Origin: Lomentospora prolificans
Lineage: Eukaryota > Ascomycota > Sordariomycetes > Microascales > Microascaceae
Direction: 5' to 3'
DNA length: 64,000 nt
NCBI GenBank assembly: GCA_029532625.1
Contig: JARFXM010000004.1
Location: 4,030,001-4,094,000, forward strand
Part shown: positions 35,431 to 46,540 of the stretch, piece after piece
How the letters are laid out: every line of letters begins with the position of its first letter
How positions within the stretch are numbered: the stretch's first letter is position 1
The notes under the pieces: model-generated
What the model saw: the letters and a program-made list of their open reading frames with translations, nothing else
Told to the model about the DNA's origin: nothing
The model's database searches: none
Program-made: the position numbers and the translations under genes

Positions 35431-36484
35431 TCAAAGGTGCTTGCCAAAGAACTTGAGCACGGTCTCGTAGCCCCTCCTGTACTCCTCGGCGACCCTCTTG
35501 TCCTCGAGGTCGGAGCGGGCAGCCATCCAGCCATGGATCTGGTCAGCAAAGGTCTCGATGTACTTGTCGACCTTGAGGCCGTCGCTGAACTTTTGGACGT
35601 CGTCGGCGTTCTCGTCCTTGGAGGGGAGCACACAGATGGGGACGTTAATCTTGGGAGCATCCGTAGGGTCGAGGAAGGCGGGGTGGGCAGTAGCGGCAGC
35701 CTGGAAAGGATTGTTGCTGGAAGAGGTGACGAGGGTGGTGACCTTGCCTCCCCAGCAGAACTGGAAGGGGTTTTTCCGTGTCAGAGAAAGAAGAGTAAAA
35801 AGGCTAGCGGAGACGGTAGACTTACACCAAGGATACCCCAGCTCTTGATGTTGGGGTACTTTTGCTTCAGGGCATCGAGGTAACCGGGGACTTTGGGAAC
35901 GGTCTCGTTGAAGCCGTTCTTGGAGAACCAGGCGCCGAGCTTCTCCTTTTGCTCGTCGTTCTCGGGAGGGTACCTGTTCAATGCGACGCGGTGTGACGGC
36001 GTCAGTCCATATTCTACGGCCATAGGAAATCAAGCCCGATCTCGTCAGGTGGGTAAGAAAACTGACCAGGCGATGTCGGCAGGCGTGCCCTTGAACCAAT
36101 CGGGAATGAAGACTCGGTACTTTTGCTTGTCCGAGGTGGCAAGGATGTCGGCGCCCTGGAGGGTCTGGGGAAAGTAGCCAAAGATGTCGTAGATGACGAC
36201 GATGGCCTTGTCGGCGTCGCTGGGGCCGGTGACATCTGCATGCAGGGTTAGCAGCGGCTTACACGGAAGCATGCAGATGAATCAACGTTGTCCAGCTCGG
36301 GCGAGAAGCCAATTGCTCAGATTCCGGATACGAGCAAGGGATAATAGGAATGGATGGCAAACATACAAGTTTTGTATCCGCCGAGCTCCTCGTAGCTCCC
36401 CTTCTCCTGGTATCCCTTGGATACGATGGGGGGGATGCTACAGCAAGCGGCGCTGGGATGGCTAGCGGGAGGGAAAGAAGACAT
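35431..36484 (-). CDS. dienelactone hydrolase family protein
   Basis: Minus-strand exons 36367-36484, 36067-36235, 35826-35973 and 35431-35760 give 254 residues, the normal length of this alpha/beta-hydrolase family. The nucleophile Cys147 sits in GFCWGG. Asp194 (SKDE) and His221 (IHGW) complete the Cys-Asp-His triad. The early strand VIYDIFGYFP and the N-terminal Cys pair (AACC) are also typical of fungal AIM2-like members. These enzymes hydrolyse lactones or esters; the physiological substrate of the fungal branch is mostly unknown. All three introns (65-131 nt) have GT-AG ends; two use GTATGT and GTAAGT and one uses GTCAGT. I chose the ATG at 36484 by length. However, the frame is open for 120 more codons to an ATG at 36844, and that extension includes a basic Ser/Arg-rich stretch like a mitochondrial presequence, so a longer form is possible. 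Confidence 0.9.
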
Positions 36485-36857
36485 GGCTGCGTAGGATGAT
36501 GGTCTCGGGAACACTAGAGTCTTGTTAAAGTTTCGACGGCGGTAGCTGGAGAATCGTCTTGATATGCGGAGAGAAGAAGCAGAAGCAGGGAGACGCGACA
36601 ACACGGGGCCGAGGGCGGTGGAAATGGAATAGCTCAGACTCTCAACAGATCTCGGGGACGGATGGTGACGGAAGACGTGCGGGGTAGTAGTTGGGTATGA
36701 CGAATGAGGGGCAGGGGCAACCTGGGTAACCTGGATGGGGAAAGCTGCTGTTGCAGGGGTGGAGCTGTTTGAGAGCTTGACTTGCGAAAGGAAAGCCTCG
36801 GTGACGGAAACACGGAACTTGGTGGGAAGAGGAGACGGAAACATGGAACTTGGCGGA

Positions 36858-36904
36858 GAGAGATAGAGATAGAAAAAGAGAGAGAGGGAGAGAGAGAGAA
36901 GAGA
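36858..36904. repeat. imperfect GA-rich microsatellite
   Basis: Imperfect GA repeats interrupted by GGGA and GAAGA. On the minus strand this is a CT-rich element just upstream of the alternative hydrolase start, where such tracts often mark transcription starts. Confidence 0.7.
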
Positions 36905-37697
36905 GGCTGAGAGACTGTGACGGGTCCGAGGCAAGGGTTCGTATATCTCTCCTCCGCAATACCCTGGGTGGAATGGGCCGAGTCGTGTTGTGCTGGTGCA
37001 GACATGCGTTAGATGAAGCTATCATCATGATCATCATCCAATACAATATCATCCATCTATGATTGTACTATACCGGGAGGAGGCGTCTCTTAACTTTCCA
37101 GCGCCGTTTTCACACTGCTCGTTCTTACCTATCAATTTACACAAATAGACGCCACTAAAGGATCAAGATTAGCAGCTAGATGACGTGTATCAATTGATGG
37201 ATGGCACGCCACCAATTAAGCACTTGTTCATACGTCTATTTTTTTTTTGGGTTAGGGTAGTTGAGCTTACCGAGACCAGAAGCATCTATAACAAGGTCCG
37301 GGCCTTGGACTACTGTAGACTTCGCAGAACGAATCGACTCGGCCGATCAATGACATCCTATCCTGCTGGAAGCTGTGGAAGCCCGCTCCGTGTTCCTGTC
37401 GTGCGCCACTCACAACCTTCGATCCATGATCAAATCTCCAACCACATCCACAGGTAGCACCATGGGCAGCCCAACGCAGTCTATATAGCACACACCAAGG
37501 ACCCGTCGTTCTCCAGCACCCCATGCTTCTTCCCCCAGTGCAACACATCCACAACCGTTGACAGTTCCAACTGAAGCCATCATGACCAGATCCAAACAAA
37601 GCGGCGGCTTGCGCCCTCCTTCGACCCACACACTACCCCATCGATTATTACCCCTCAATCAAGCCACGACGAGCTAGCGAAAAAAAGAAGCAGAACC

Positions 37698-37744
37698 AAA
37701 AAAAAAAAAGAAAAAAAAAAAAAAAAAAAAAAAGGGGGCCCCCC
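37698..37744. repeat. A tract with adjacent G5C6 palindrome
   Basis: Twelve A, one G and 23 A are followed directly by five G and six C. The block lies 150 bp upstream of the dehydrogenase start codon. It would disfavour nucleosomes and could be length-variable. Confidence 0.85.
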
Positions 37745-37892
37745 TCTTCCAAAATCGCATTGATATTGCTATTGAACCCTTCAAAACCTTGGCACTCTCC
37801 GTTCCATTCCGATCCCGACATACCTGTCCCTCGGCCTCGGAACCTCACCACCGACTTGGACGCGACCCTTGGATCCCTCTAATCCCGCAACA

Positions 37893-39284
37893 ATGAACCC
37901 GCTCGCCAGCCCCGACGCCCCGCCCCTTCACGGCACCGCCGCCGTCGCCGCCGACCTCCACTCCGGCGTCGGTGCTCCCCCAACCCTGCCAGCCTTCACC
38001 CTCGACGGCCGTGTCGTCGTCGTCACGGGTGGCGCGAGCGGTCTTGGCCTTGTTATGGGCAAGGGCATCGTTGAGTCCGGTGCGAATCTAGCTATTGTAG
38101 ACATCAACAGTTGAGTTTGAACCTGCTGCTTTTTCTTTGTCTCTCTTCCTTTCCTTTCGTATGAAAATTCAAACAAACTCGTGACTGCTACTCGGAAAAC
38201 TGGCCTGCCGGACCTCTCTGATGATGACCTCGGGGGTGCGGGGACTAGGGTAGCAACAACGGGCGCGTTTTATATTGCCGATGCATGTTGAACACTTTTC
38301 TAACGAGCATTTGTATTTTCTCGGAAAAAAACAGAAGATCAAGCCGCCATCCAAGCAGCCAACCTGACTGAGGCCTTCAAGGCCCAACACCCCTCAAGGC
38401 ACGCCAGTCTCTTCTCCTTGCGCTCGCCTCCCTCCCACAAAATAGCCATCCCTCCTAACCCTCCGCCCCAAGTAGAAACCCTCCCCTCATCACCGCCCAC
38501 TATGCCGACGTCTCCGACCCCGCCTCCGTCTCTACGTGCGTAGCCGACATCGTAGCCACTCACAAAAAGATCGACTCCCTCGTCACCTCCGCCGGCTTCA
38601 CCGAGAATTGGCCCGCCACCGAGTACCCCCCCGACCGCATGCGCCGTCTCTGGGCCGTCAACGTGGACGGAACCTATCTCTTTGCCGTTGAGATCGCCCG
38701 TCATCTAATGGCCAGGAAGGCTGGCGGAAGCATGGTCTTTATAGGTAGCATGTCTGGCGCCATCGTCAACATCCCCCAGCCGCAGACGTAGGTTGCCTGT
38801 CCGCCATCTCTCCGCAGCCAGAGAGAGAGAGAGAGAGAGGAAGAGAAACATACATTCTGCTAACGCACCGCCGGCAGCCCCTACAACGCTTCCAAGGCCG
38901 CCGTCCGCCACCTCGCTTCTTCTCTTGCTGTCGAGTGGGCCACGGCCGGAATCCGCGTCAACTGCATCTCGCCCGGCTACATGCTCACGGCTCTGTAAGT
39001 CGTCCAACGCCTCCCCTCCCCTTCCTAGGGCCTTAACCCTAACCCTATGCCAATATTTGATATTTCCGCCTCTTACACGGATAATCTTGCAATGAGTCTC
39101 CAGAACCGAAAAGATCCTCAACGAGCGACCAGACCTGAAGGAAAAATGGATAGGCGGCATCCCTATGGGCAGGATGGGCAATCCTCAAGACCTCATGGGC
39201 CCCGTCACCTTCCTCCTCTCGGACGCATCCCGATACGTGACTGGCGCCGACCTCAGGGTGGACGGCGGCTATACCGTAGTTTAG
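37893..39284 (+). CDS. short-chain dehydrogenase/reductase, polyol dehydrogenase-like
   Basis: Exons 37893-38109, 38335-38398, 38476-38787, 38878-38994 and 39104-39284 give 296 residues. It has the classical SDR layout: nucleotide-binding TGGASGLG near residues 46-53, Ser185/Ser187 in IGSMSG, and the Tyr200-x3-Lys204 pair in PYNASK. It also has the C-terminal ISPGYMLT and RVDGGYTVV segments. The sequence resembles fungal NAD(P)-dependent polyol or ketose reductases such as D-arabinitol 2-dehydrogenase, but the substrate cannot be read from the sequence. Intron 2 (38399-38475) starts with GC, not GT (AAG/GCACGC), and has a CTAAC branch point and TAG acceptor. No GT donor nearby keeps the frame. 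Intron 3 carries a GA repeat and intron 4 a telomere-like repeat. The first 40 residues (Ala/Pro-rich) precede the fold. Confidence 0.88.
38821..38839. repeat. (GA)n microsatellite in dehydrogenase intron 3
   Basis: A perfect run of nine GA units, extended to about 38847 with imperfections, inside the 90-nt intron 38788-38877. Confidence 0.85.
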
Positions 39285-42200
39285 ACATAAAACAGAAAAG
39301 AAGCAGAAGCCCTTCAGCCCCAGTAAAACGAATGAGGCTCAATAATGTAGTTGTATGCACACGCCGAAGACGACCAAGATTGGCCACTTGCGCCTGTTGC
39401 CTCCCCCAGCGTGATTTTCTCTCGGTTTCATCAGGGACACTTACCCAAATGTCCCGTTAAAGTGTTTTTATTCTCTACTGCTCGAGGGCCATATACATGC
39501 GATGCGACACTACGGCTAATTAGAGCATTGCATACACTCTCGACCTCGTGATCTTGTGTCCAACTGTTCGACAAGCAGGAAGGAGGGCATATTGACTCAG
39601 ACCAGGGCACTTTGCACTTTCCCCATCATCCCCTTCGCGCGACTTCAGCTTTCCCCCTTCGCCCCCAAGGCTGTCCCCCGCCGCTCACCCTCCTTTCGAA
39701 ACTTCATTTTCGGGGTGAGGGGAGGGGTTTGAGGCGGGCCAAAAATGCCGCCCGCGCTACTTTAGCCCTGGCGGCGTCCGAAGCCAGCCAGGCGTCTCAG
39801 AACTTCCATTTGTACCTTGCCCCCACGCCTCTGTGACTTCGTGATTGAGGGTTGTCAGACAGACCCTTTTCCGTGATGCGGGAGATCCGAGAAGCATGAG
39901 CAGATAATAATGTTGGGATGGAAAATTGGTATGCAAAACTGACCCTTGCATCTTCATCCCACGCCGCGGCCCCTCCCCCCTCACAAGTCGCAGCAAGCGT
40001 CACGGAGCTGCCAAAGTGTAAGGGAAAGAGGGAAAGGAGAAGTGAGGAAGAGAGAAAAAAAAAAAAAGGAAGAAATTGTGGGGGACAGGCGAAGGATTCG
40101 GCAGAATATCGATAGGCTGCTGGTGTGGGCAGGCTTGGGGTTTAACAGGGAGTAGGATCATCGAGCATTCGTGGGAGAAGGGGAAGGACATTGCCAGCTG
40201 GGGACGTCCCACTGAGGGGAGAATGTGTGGGAAGACAGGCGGCGCACAAACACCTGCTGGCAGTACATTTCATACCCCTGTCAGTTTCAGCTCTGACATT
40301 TCTTCACCGAGATGCCGAGGGGAAACTACTCGTCCACCGGAGCTAGCGAAGCTGGGGAGCGAGACAAACATTCGACCCAGGTGTCTTCTTCCCAACGTAA
40401 AGCCAGCGTGGAGGATGATAGGGGCTTGGCAGAAATGAGATGGGTGTACTTTCCTCCTATCGTCTTCCGCCCCCCTTAGTGGAAGCAAAGATTGTGGTGC
40501 TCATCTCCGGTCCAGGGTTGAGCCAAGTATTACTGTTGCAGCAATGGGTAGCTCATATTACTATCCGCATAGAGCTGGCTCGCCGGAGAGCCAATAAATA
40601 GAGCGCTTAGGACAGGTCAACCAGCATGATATATGTGGTCCGAAGGACTGGGTGTAAAAGGGCGAGCATCGGTGTACCGCCCCGGTATCGTTGGGATATC
40701 AACCACTCCTTCGTCCAGTTGGCAACGTAGCAGTGGTAGAAAACCTTCTCACCCCTAGAGTTGCACGGGCAAGCGGGATAACCTCGACAATTCACTGTAA
40801 ATCATACGACTGCCTTGCTGGTTCTGAAGACCAGGTACGGCCTTACCGGGGATTGGGAAAGAGGATAAGAATCAGACTTCCGGAGTACGTTCCTCCACGT
40901 TACTCACTCGGTGCCAGTCTAGCATACCGTTACTACTTCGTTATTGCTTTATTCCCAGTCCCTGTCGCGAGTCCGGCAAATGGGTAGCAAAGAGATTTTG
41001 ACTCAACAATTTCTGGGGCTGCAACTTTGGCTGCAGTTGTCAAAGACAAAAGTGAAACTTACGTAGATAACCGACAAATGCTCTAATGGAGGAATTGTAA
41101 TGCAAAGCACGAGAGCGAGTTCTCGAAGACACCGGTATCCTGCCTGCGCTTGGCGCATCTGGGGAAAAATGGCGATCGAGGCGTTGCGGTTTCGCCACCG
41201 TTACTAGGAAGCAGCCAGAGTGTTATGGAACGTGAGCGTTAATGGACTCGCCGGAATACCGGGTTAAAGAGTGGCCCGTCGGAAGGAGTTGGCGCGGGAG
41301 ATATTCGAGCTTCTTTCACCCGCTCAAGGTCGGGGCGGGAGTTTTGATTTAGTATAGGTGAACCGTTAACGAGTCCCATCGCGCAGATATCGAAGTCGAG
41401 ATTCCCTAAGGAACTGTCTAGCCAAAAGAAGCCCCAATCGTCTCCACGGGCTATTCTGATAGGTCCGGAATTTCGAGCCACTCCGGGGTGAGCACCAAAG
41501 AATACCCCGTTACCGCCGCCATATTTTTCCCTTCGTTTTCGCTTCTTCGTCGGTTTCCCCCTTTTCCTGTCAGAGGCCCCCGCAGACGTTCAGATAACGA
41601 GAGAAATGCGAGGATTGCGCGGTTTTATGCCGGGGTTGAGAGAAAATGAGGAGACGGCAAAGTCGGTGAGGGTCTTGTCATGGAAGGTCAAATTACCCTG
41701 AGCGAAATGACGGAGGCTAGATATGGAAGCTTGGCTCCCTGGAACCCGAGACTCTGGGGTCGGTGTGGCCACCAAAGAGTGACAACAGTCTGGGTGCAAG
41801 GGTTCTCCCTCGTGCAGAGATAACCCCTGTACCGCCTTCTCGACGGAGGATGCTGGTGCCGGTCCGCCGCCCACTTCTCTCCTGGAAGAGTCGAGCAGCC
41901 ATGATGCGTAGCAAATCAACGAGAGAAATCTCGCCCACGAGTAGGGAACTTGGAAGGGCTCAACAACGTGGGGACCCTGGAATGGGTGGGATAATTGGCA
42001 ACTGCGCAGGTTCAAGGTCATCGTCCATAGAAAACCGGAATTAGGCCTGGACAAATGAATTCAAACTAAAAGGGGAATTTCTGAAGACGGAGCGAATGAC
42101 AACGGATCCGTCCCAGCTCAGGGAAAATTCCTCTGGAATGCCTACTATGGCGCGTTGCGGGGAATGCTTCCGACTCTTAGGCCGTCGATAAACCTCTGCC

Positions 42201-45200
42201 CAATCCAGTAAAAGACGCCTAGTGGCTAGCCATAGTTGTAGTATCCCTGCGTTGTGAGATACAATAGCCTCTGCTGATTCTCAGCCGGCGTTCAGTCGAG
42301 GGTCTAGGCTGGCCCCAACCGCGCCCGTGACGGAGTGTTGTTTCCTCATTGATTATTGCATCTGCTACTCGTAATTTCGGTTTCCCGCCTGGCATGTTTA
42401 TCACCTGGCCATGGTAGTAAGGCCCTCGGGATCTTCGAATTGTCGCTCGGGCATACGACGTGCTCGCGCATTTGGTACAGTGCCCGTCTGACATCCGGTC
42501 CGTACGGAGCAGGTTCCGTGGCAAAGCCCACTGAAATGGTCACACGACTTGACACCCCCGCTCTCTAGAGGGGATCAGAAGACCCGGGACCACAAGCAGA
42601 CTGGCTAATAGGATGAGTGCAGGTCCGACATTTGGCAGGATCTCAAAAGATTGCCTGTCGGTCCTCAACCTGACTCCACGCCAATCTTAAGCACTTAAGT
42701 AATTGGCTCGTCATCTTCCTGACCCATTGTCTCGGCCAAGCCCTTGACCACATGGCAAGATTTCCCTCTAATCTGGGGTCTCTCTCTGGTCTTTCCTGTT
42801 CCGCCAAGGGATGAGCTCTGGATTGACGCCAAATCGGGATATGATTCCCACGTTGCTCCGGCTAGCACTTCTCCAATGTGCAGCTCTTAGATGAAAAAGA
42901 TATGACGCCCGTCAAACTGGGGCCAACGCGCCTCCTGTTTCATATGCCTAGTTATTCGTTTTGCGACCATTGCCTGAGCTTCCAAGATGTGGGCATGCAA
43001 GGTATAATTCCATGTTCGCTACGACTGAGGGGTAGAGACAAAGACTGATGCTGATGAAAATGTGGTATCTATCGATAGATAGATAAAGGGGCTTTCCTCA
43101 TGGTGCCTTCAATGACCCGAATTTTCCACTAGGGCTGATTCCTAGAGAGAGGCGAGGGCTTTGCAATGATGGATGATCTTTCCTTAATACCTGGATATCG
43201 ACGGAATTGTATGAGAGCCAGTACATGCAATGTTGATGGAAATTTGGAGCAAATGGGGAGCCTTTTGATTGGCTATTCGAAATCAAAGCGGCGACTTCGA
43301 CCACCAACGGGACCTGCAGCTGCGCCTGTCAGCTTGATCCCTAATGCCATTGTGGTACCTGGGTTTGGCGTTCTAGAAGAAGCCTGTTGCCGTCTAAAGC
43401 AAGAAAACTAATATGGACAAGCTGCACATGTAAGCAGCAACCCGCAAAGACATCCATCCCGTATTTTCTCCGTCAGGATAGAATGACTCTCAACAACTTG
43501 AACTACAAAGCCCCACTCACTAGAGCAGTCAAGCTGGCTAGACCGTCGACTATCGGCCTTGCCATTATGTCAATTTCGAACTCGAGGGGAAATGGAACGC
43601 ATGGAAGCTCGTGTTCCTTCGAGTGGCATCATTCGTGGGTGAACAACGAAGCCGTGCTTCTCTCAGCTATAATCCCGAGGAGGGCAGAGAACCCGAGTTT
43701 TCGCTCAGAAGCAGCGGCACCGAATGATATCATAATGCCATAGTCTCTCTACACTCTCACCCTAGGAAAGAGTGGCCGCGTAATAAATAAATATGTCCAA
43801 TCTGTTTGGATGAACTGTAGTGGGTTACAGTATGTAGAGAAGTTAGTTGGTGTGCTTGGCTACAACAAGCGGTGACGGGAACCCTCGGCCCATTGCATGG
43901 AAGTGCATGTCTGCGAGGTCTAAGTGTTCTCGCACGCCACCGCCGTGTTGTCCTGCCTGCGCTAGTGTTGTGCTCTAATATGGGAGCTGGTTCCATGTTG
44001 TTAGGTCGAACGGTGAAGCGTGAACAAAGCATGGAAAAGTCTGGGCATAGCCTGTGTGGTGCCCAAGTACCTTCATGTTTAAGTGTGGTTGTTGTGAATT
44101 CTCTGGTGTTAGCAGTTTGGCAATGGTAAAAGAAAATTAAACGCTTTTTTTCTTTCTTTTTAATAATTTTGTTTTCCAAGTCTATCTTGAGCGACAGAGT
44201 TTTGAACCAACAACATAGACCTAACACCAATACACGTCAGAGTGCTGGGTCGGTTCGGACTGGGCTAGAGGCGCACGGAGTGAACTGGAGGGTGAGATAC
44301 ACTAAGATAAAGTGCTGGAAGGGCGAATGCCCTCAAGGACCAACCGTAAGTACTTTGGAGGTATTGGTGCTTTGCGCGAGCTGCCACTTCTCTACTACCA
44401 TAGAATTACATTAGTGCATTATATGGTGTCCGTCGTCCTGTAGCAGTGTCCCCGCCTCTTCTCGATTGATCTCGATCCGCGGACGGTCTCTCCTTGTGGG
44501 GTCGACAAAAGCCGCGTCGCACTTGACCGAGGCCATGGCTCTTACTAAACCGGTCCCAGAAACCTTCATCCCTGTCCCTGTTGGCCCCGCAGCAGATTTT
44601 TGGCCTGTGTCTCACAACCAGTTCGATAGTGTGGGAATCAACTGCCCTGTTCTTCTTTCCACCGCTGGCAACAGCGAGTGCGACATGTTCCTTCCCGCCT
44701 CGGAAACAGGAATGGAAGCGAAAGCAATCAAGCCTCCGAGGCCCAGGTCTCCCACCGAGAACATACCAGGAGACCCCCGCTCTCTTTTTTGCTCCTTTTC
44801 TCTCTGCTCTGCAGGCCTCCTGCTGATGAGGAGCTATATACCAGTCGTGACTCGAATGTGGGAGCGCTAGGGGATGACTGATTGCGTTTTGCTATTCTAT
44901 GCTCCTCTTAGGAGATCCTTGAGTCTATTGCTATCTGTCGCAAGTTCTTAGTCAATACGGCTGCCTTCTGGAAAGGCAGCCGCAACCCACCGGTTCAGAC
45001 CCATAGACACCCAGCCAATCTATCTTTCTCTGACTGGGCTTGGAGTAACCATGTGTCAGTGTACAGTGTGGCTACCTCTAAGGAGTCAGAACTGGCTCCA
45101 CCAAGAATGGCTGGCCCCGTCAAGCCCTCAGCCCAGCTGCAGGCATTGGCTAGGTGGGTCAATGTCACTCCAAGCTGGCTGGCCAGGCATGGGCCAACCA

Positions 45201-46540
45201 CACCGTCCCTGCTAGGCACTCCCCATTCCCACATTCCCATGCTGGTCCGGGCCCCTGGGAACGCCCTTTTAATTATGCGAACAAAAAAGCACGCCCAAGC
45301 TCACCCAGGCTCGGGCTCTATTACTGGTATAAGGTAACGATCAAATACAGGTTAGACTGGCCAGCTCACGTCGACCAGTCTCGTCAATTCATTCCTCCGG
45401 AGACCCCAATCCTGGCTTCTCGATATTATGTTTCTCCGAACAGGTTCCCTCAACCTGGTTCAGCCCTCACCCACGCCAATAATCCGCCGTTCTACCTAGT
45501 CTGCCCTTGCTGAGGTTAGTGGATTTTAGGGGACGTCCATACCGCCACGACCTTAGACCCTTCTCCGACATCAAATATCTCAATCATCCACTAGTCTAAT
45601 ACTATTGTTACCCCTCCACCCAATTTCACACAAATCCCATCCCAACCTAACCTTACCCTTCCTCACACAAACCCTCCATCAACCACCGCATCTTGAGAGG
45701 CCTTACCACCTTCTATCGTATAACTCCTTGCTTGCAAGACTCAACGACCACGCTTCTATACCAGGACCACTGTGGCAAGTCCAAACCATTGTTCGGCCGT
45801 AATTGCTGCCCCTGTTTGGCCCACTTCTGTTTCCTCCGTCGCCGAGCTCCTTAAGGCCTCCACCAGGTTCGCCTAGTCACTCGTTTCTTAGGGCAGGCTC
45901 CGTTTAGGTTTTGCCTTAAGTTTTCTTTCATCTCGATTACTTCGGTGTATTCAGTGCGAATCTTTCGCAGCTTCAAGCACTTCACCTCTCGTTCAAGCAA
46001 TCCACCGGGCCTCACCTCGTCTTTCTGAGACGTCGGCCTTCTACAGCCCAGCCCGCACTCTTTTCGCCTGGGGGACCTTAATTCTACTCTACTCCAAGCG
46101 CTGAATCCCCATGAACCGCCGTCGCTGACAGGAGTAACCCTGGAACCAGTCCCAGGCTGTGTCGAACTCAGTCACATCATCTACTCTGCCATCCCGCGGC
46201 CTCACGCATTGCCCCTAATTGATAAGAATCCTACGGCCCGACTGCGGTCCAGAACTTCTTTAAAGAAACTTTCAGTACTTATCCTGGGACTTGAGCTACC
46301 ATTTCCCACCATTCCACCGTCCGCTCGTTCAACCCGCGCCAAGTCGCCAAACATTTTGAGCGATCATGAGTGCCCAACCCTCATCTAGGCGGTATATATA
46401 GGACACTCCAGAAGTTCTACCTATCATCATTCTAAGCCGTGAGGCCCATTCTTTCAGAAGAGCGGTGTTGAAACCCGTCACAACCGAACAAGCTCTTATA
46501 CGGCCTCTGCCGGTGTGATCAATCGATTCCTCGCGTGGAG
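39285..46540. other. 7.2-kb interval without recognisable genes
   Basis: Only short, overlapping frames on all six phases are present, none with family sequence or credible splicing. A GATA/TATC cluster lies at 43067-43086. The last kilobase (about 45490-46540) is strongly C/T-rich and probably includes the leader and promoter of the following gene. I see no transposase, long terminal repeat, tRNA or strong AT bias. It may hold non-coding RNA, decayed sequence or regulatory DNA. Confidence 0.4.

Larger units (their letters stand above)
36485..37892. promoter_or_regulatory. shared upstream region, hydrolase and dehydrogenase genes
   Basis: 1.4 kb between divergent starts. It contains a purine-rich GA stretch (about 36858-36904; C/T on the hydrolase strand), a telomere-like GGGTTAGGG (37249-37257) and a long A tract followed by a G5C6 palindrome (37698-37744). 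No gene of its own seen. Confidence 0.5.

Noticed and set aside
36484..36934. Signal peptide at the far upstream hydrolase frame (LSASLLSLSLSLFFYLYL)
   Set aside because: The hydrophobic stretch comes from translating a CT-rich microsatellite in the leader, so it is probably not a real signal peptide.
39285..46540. Transposon, CRISPR or secondary-metabolite genes in the large gap
   Set aside because: No transposase or reverse transcriptase motifs, terminal repeats, spaced direct repeats or large enzyme domains were found by reading all frames.
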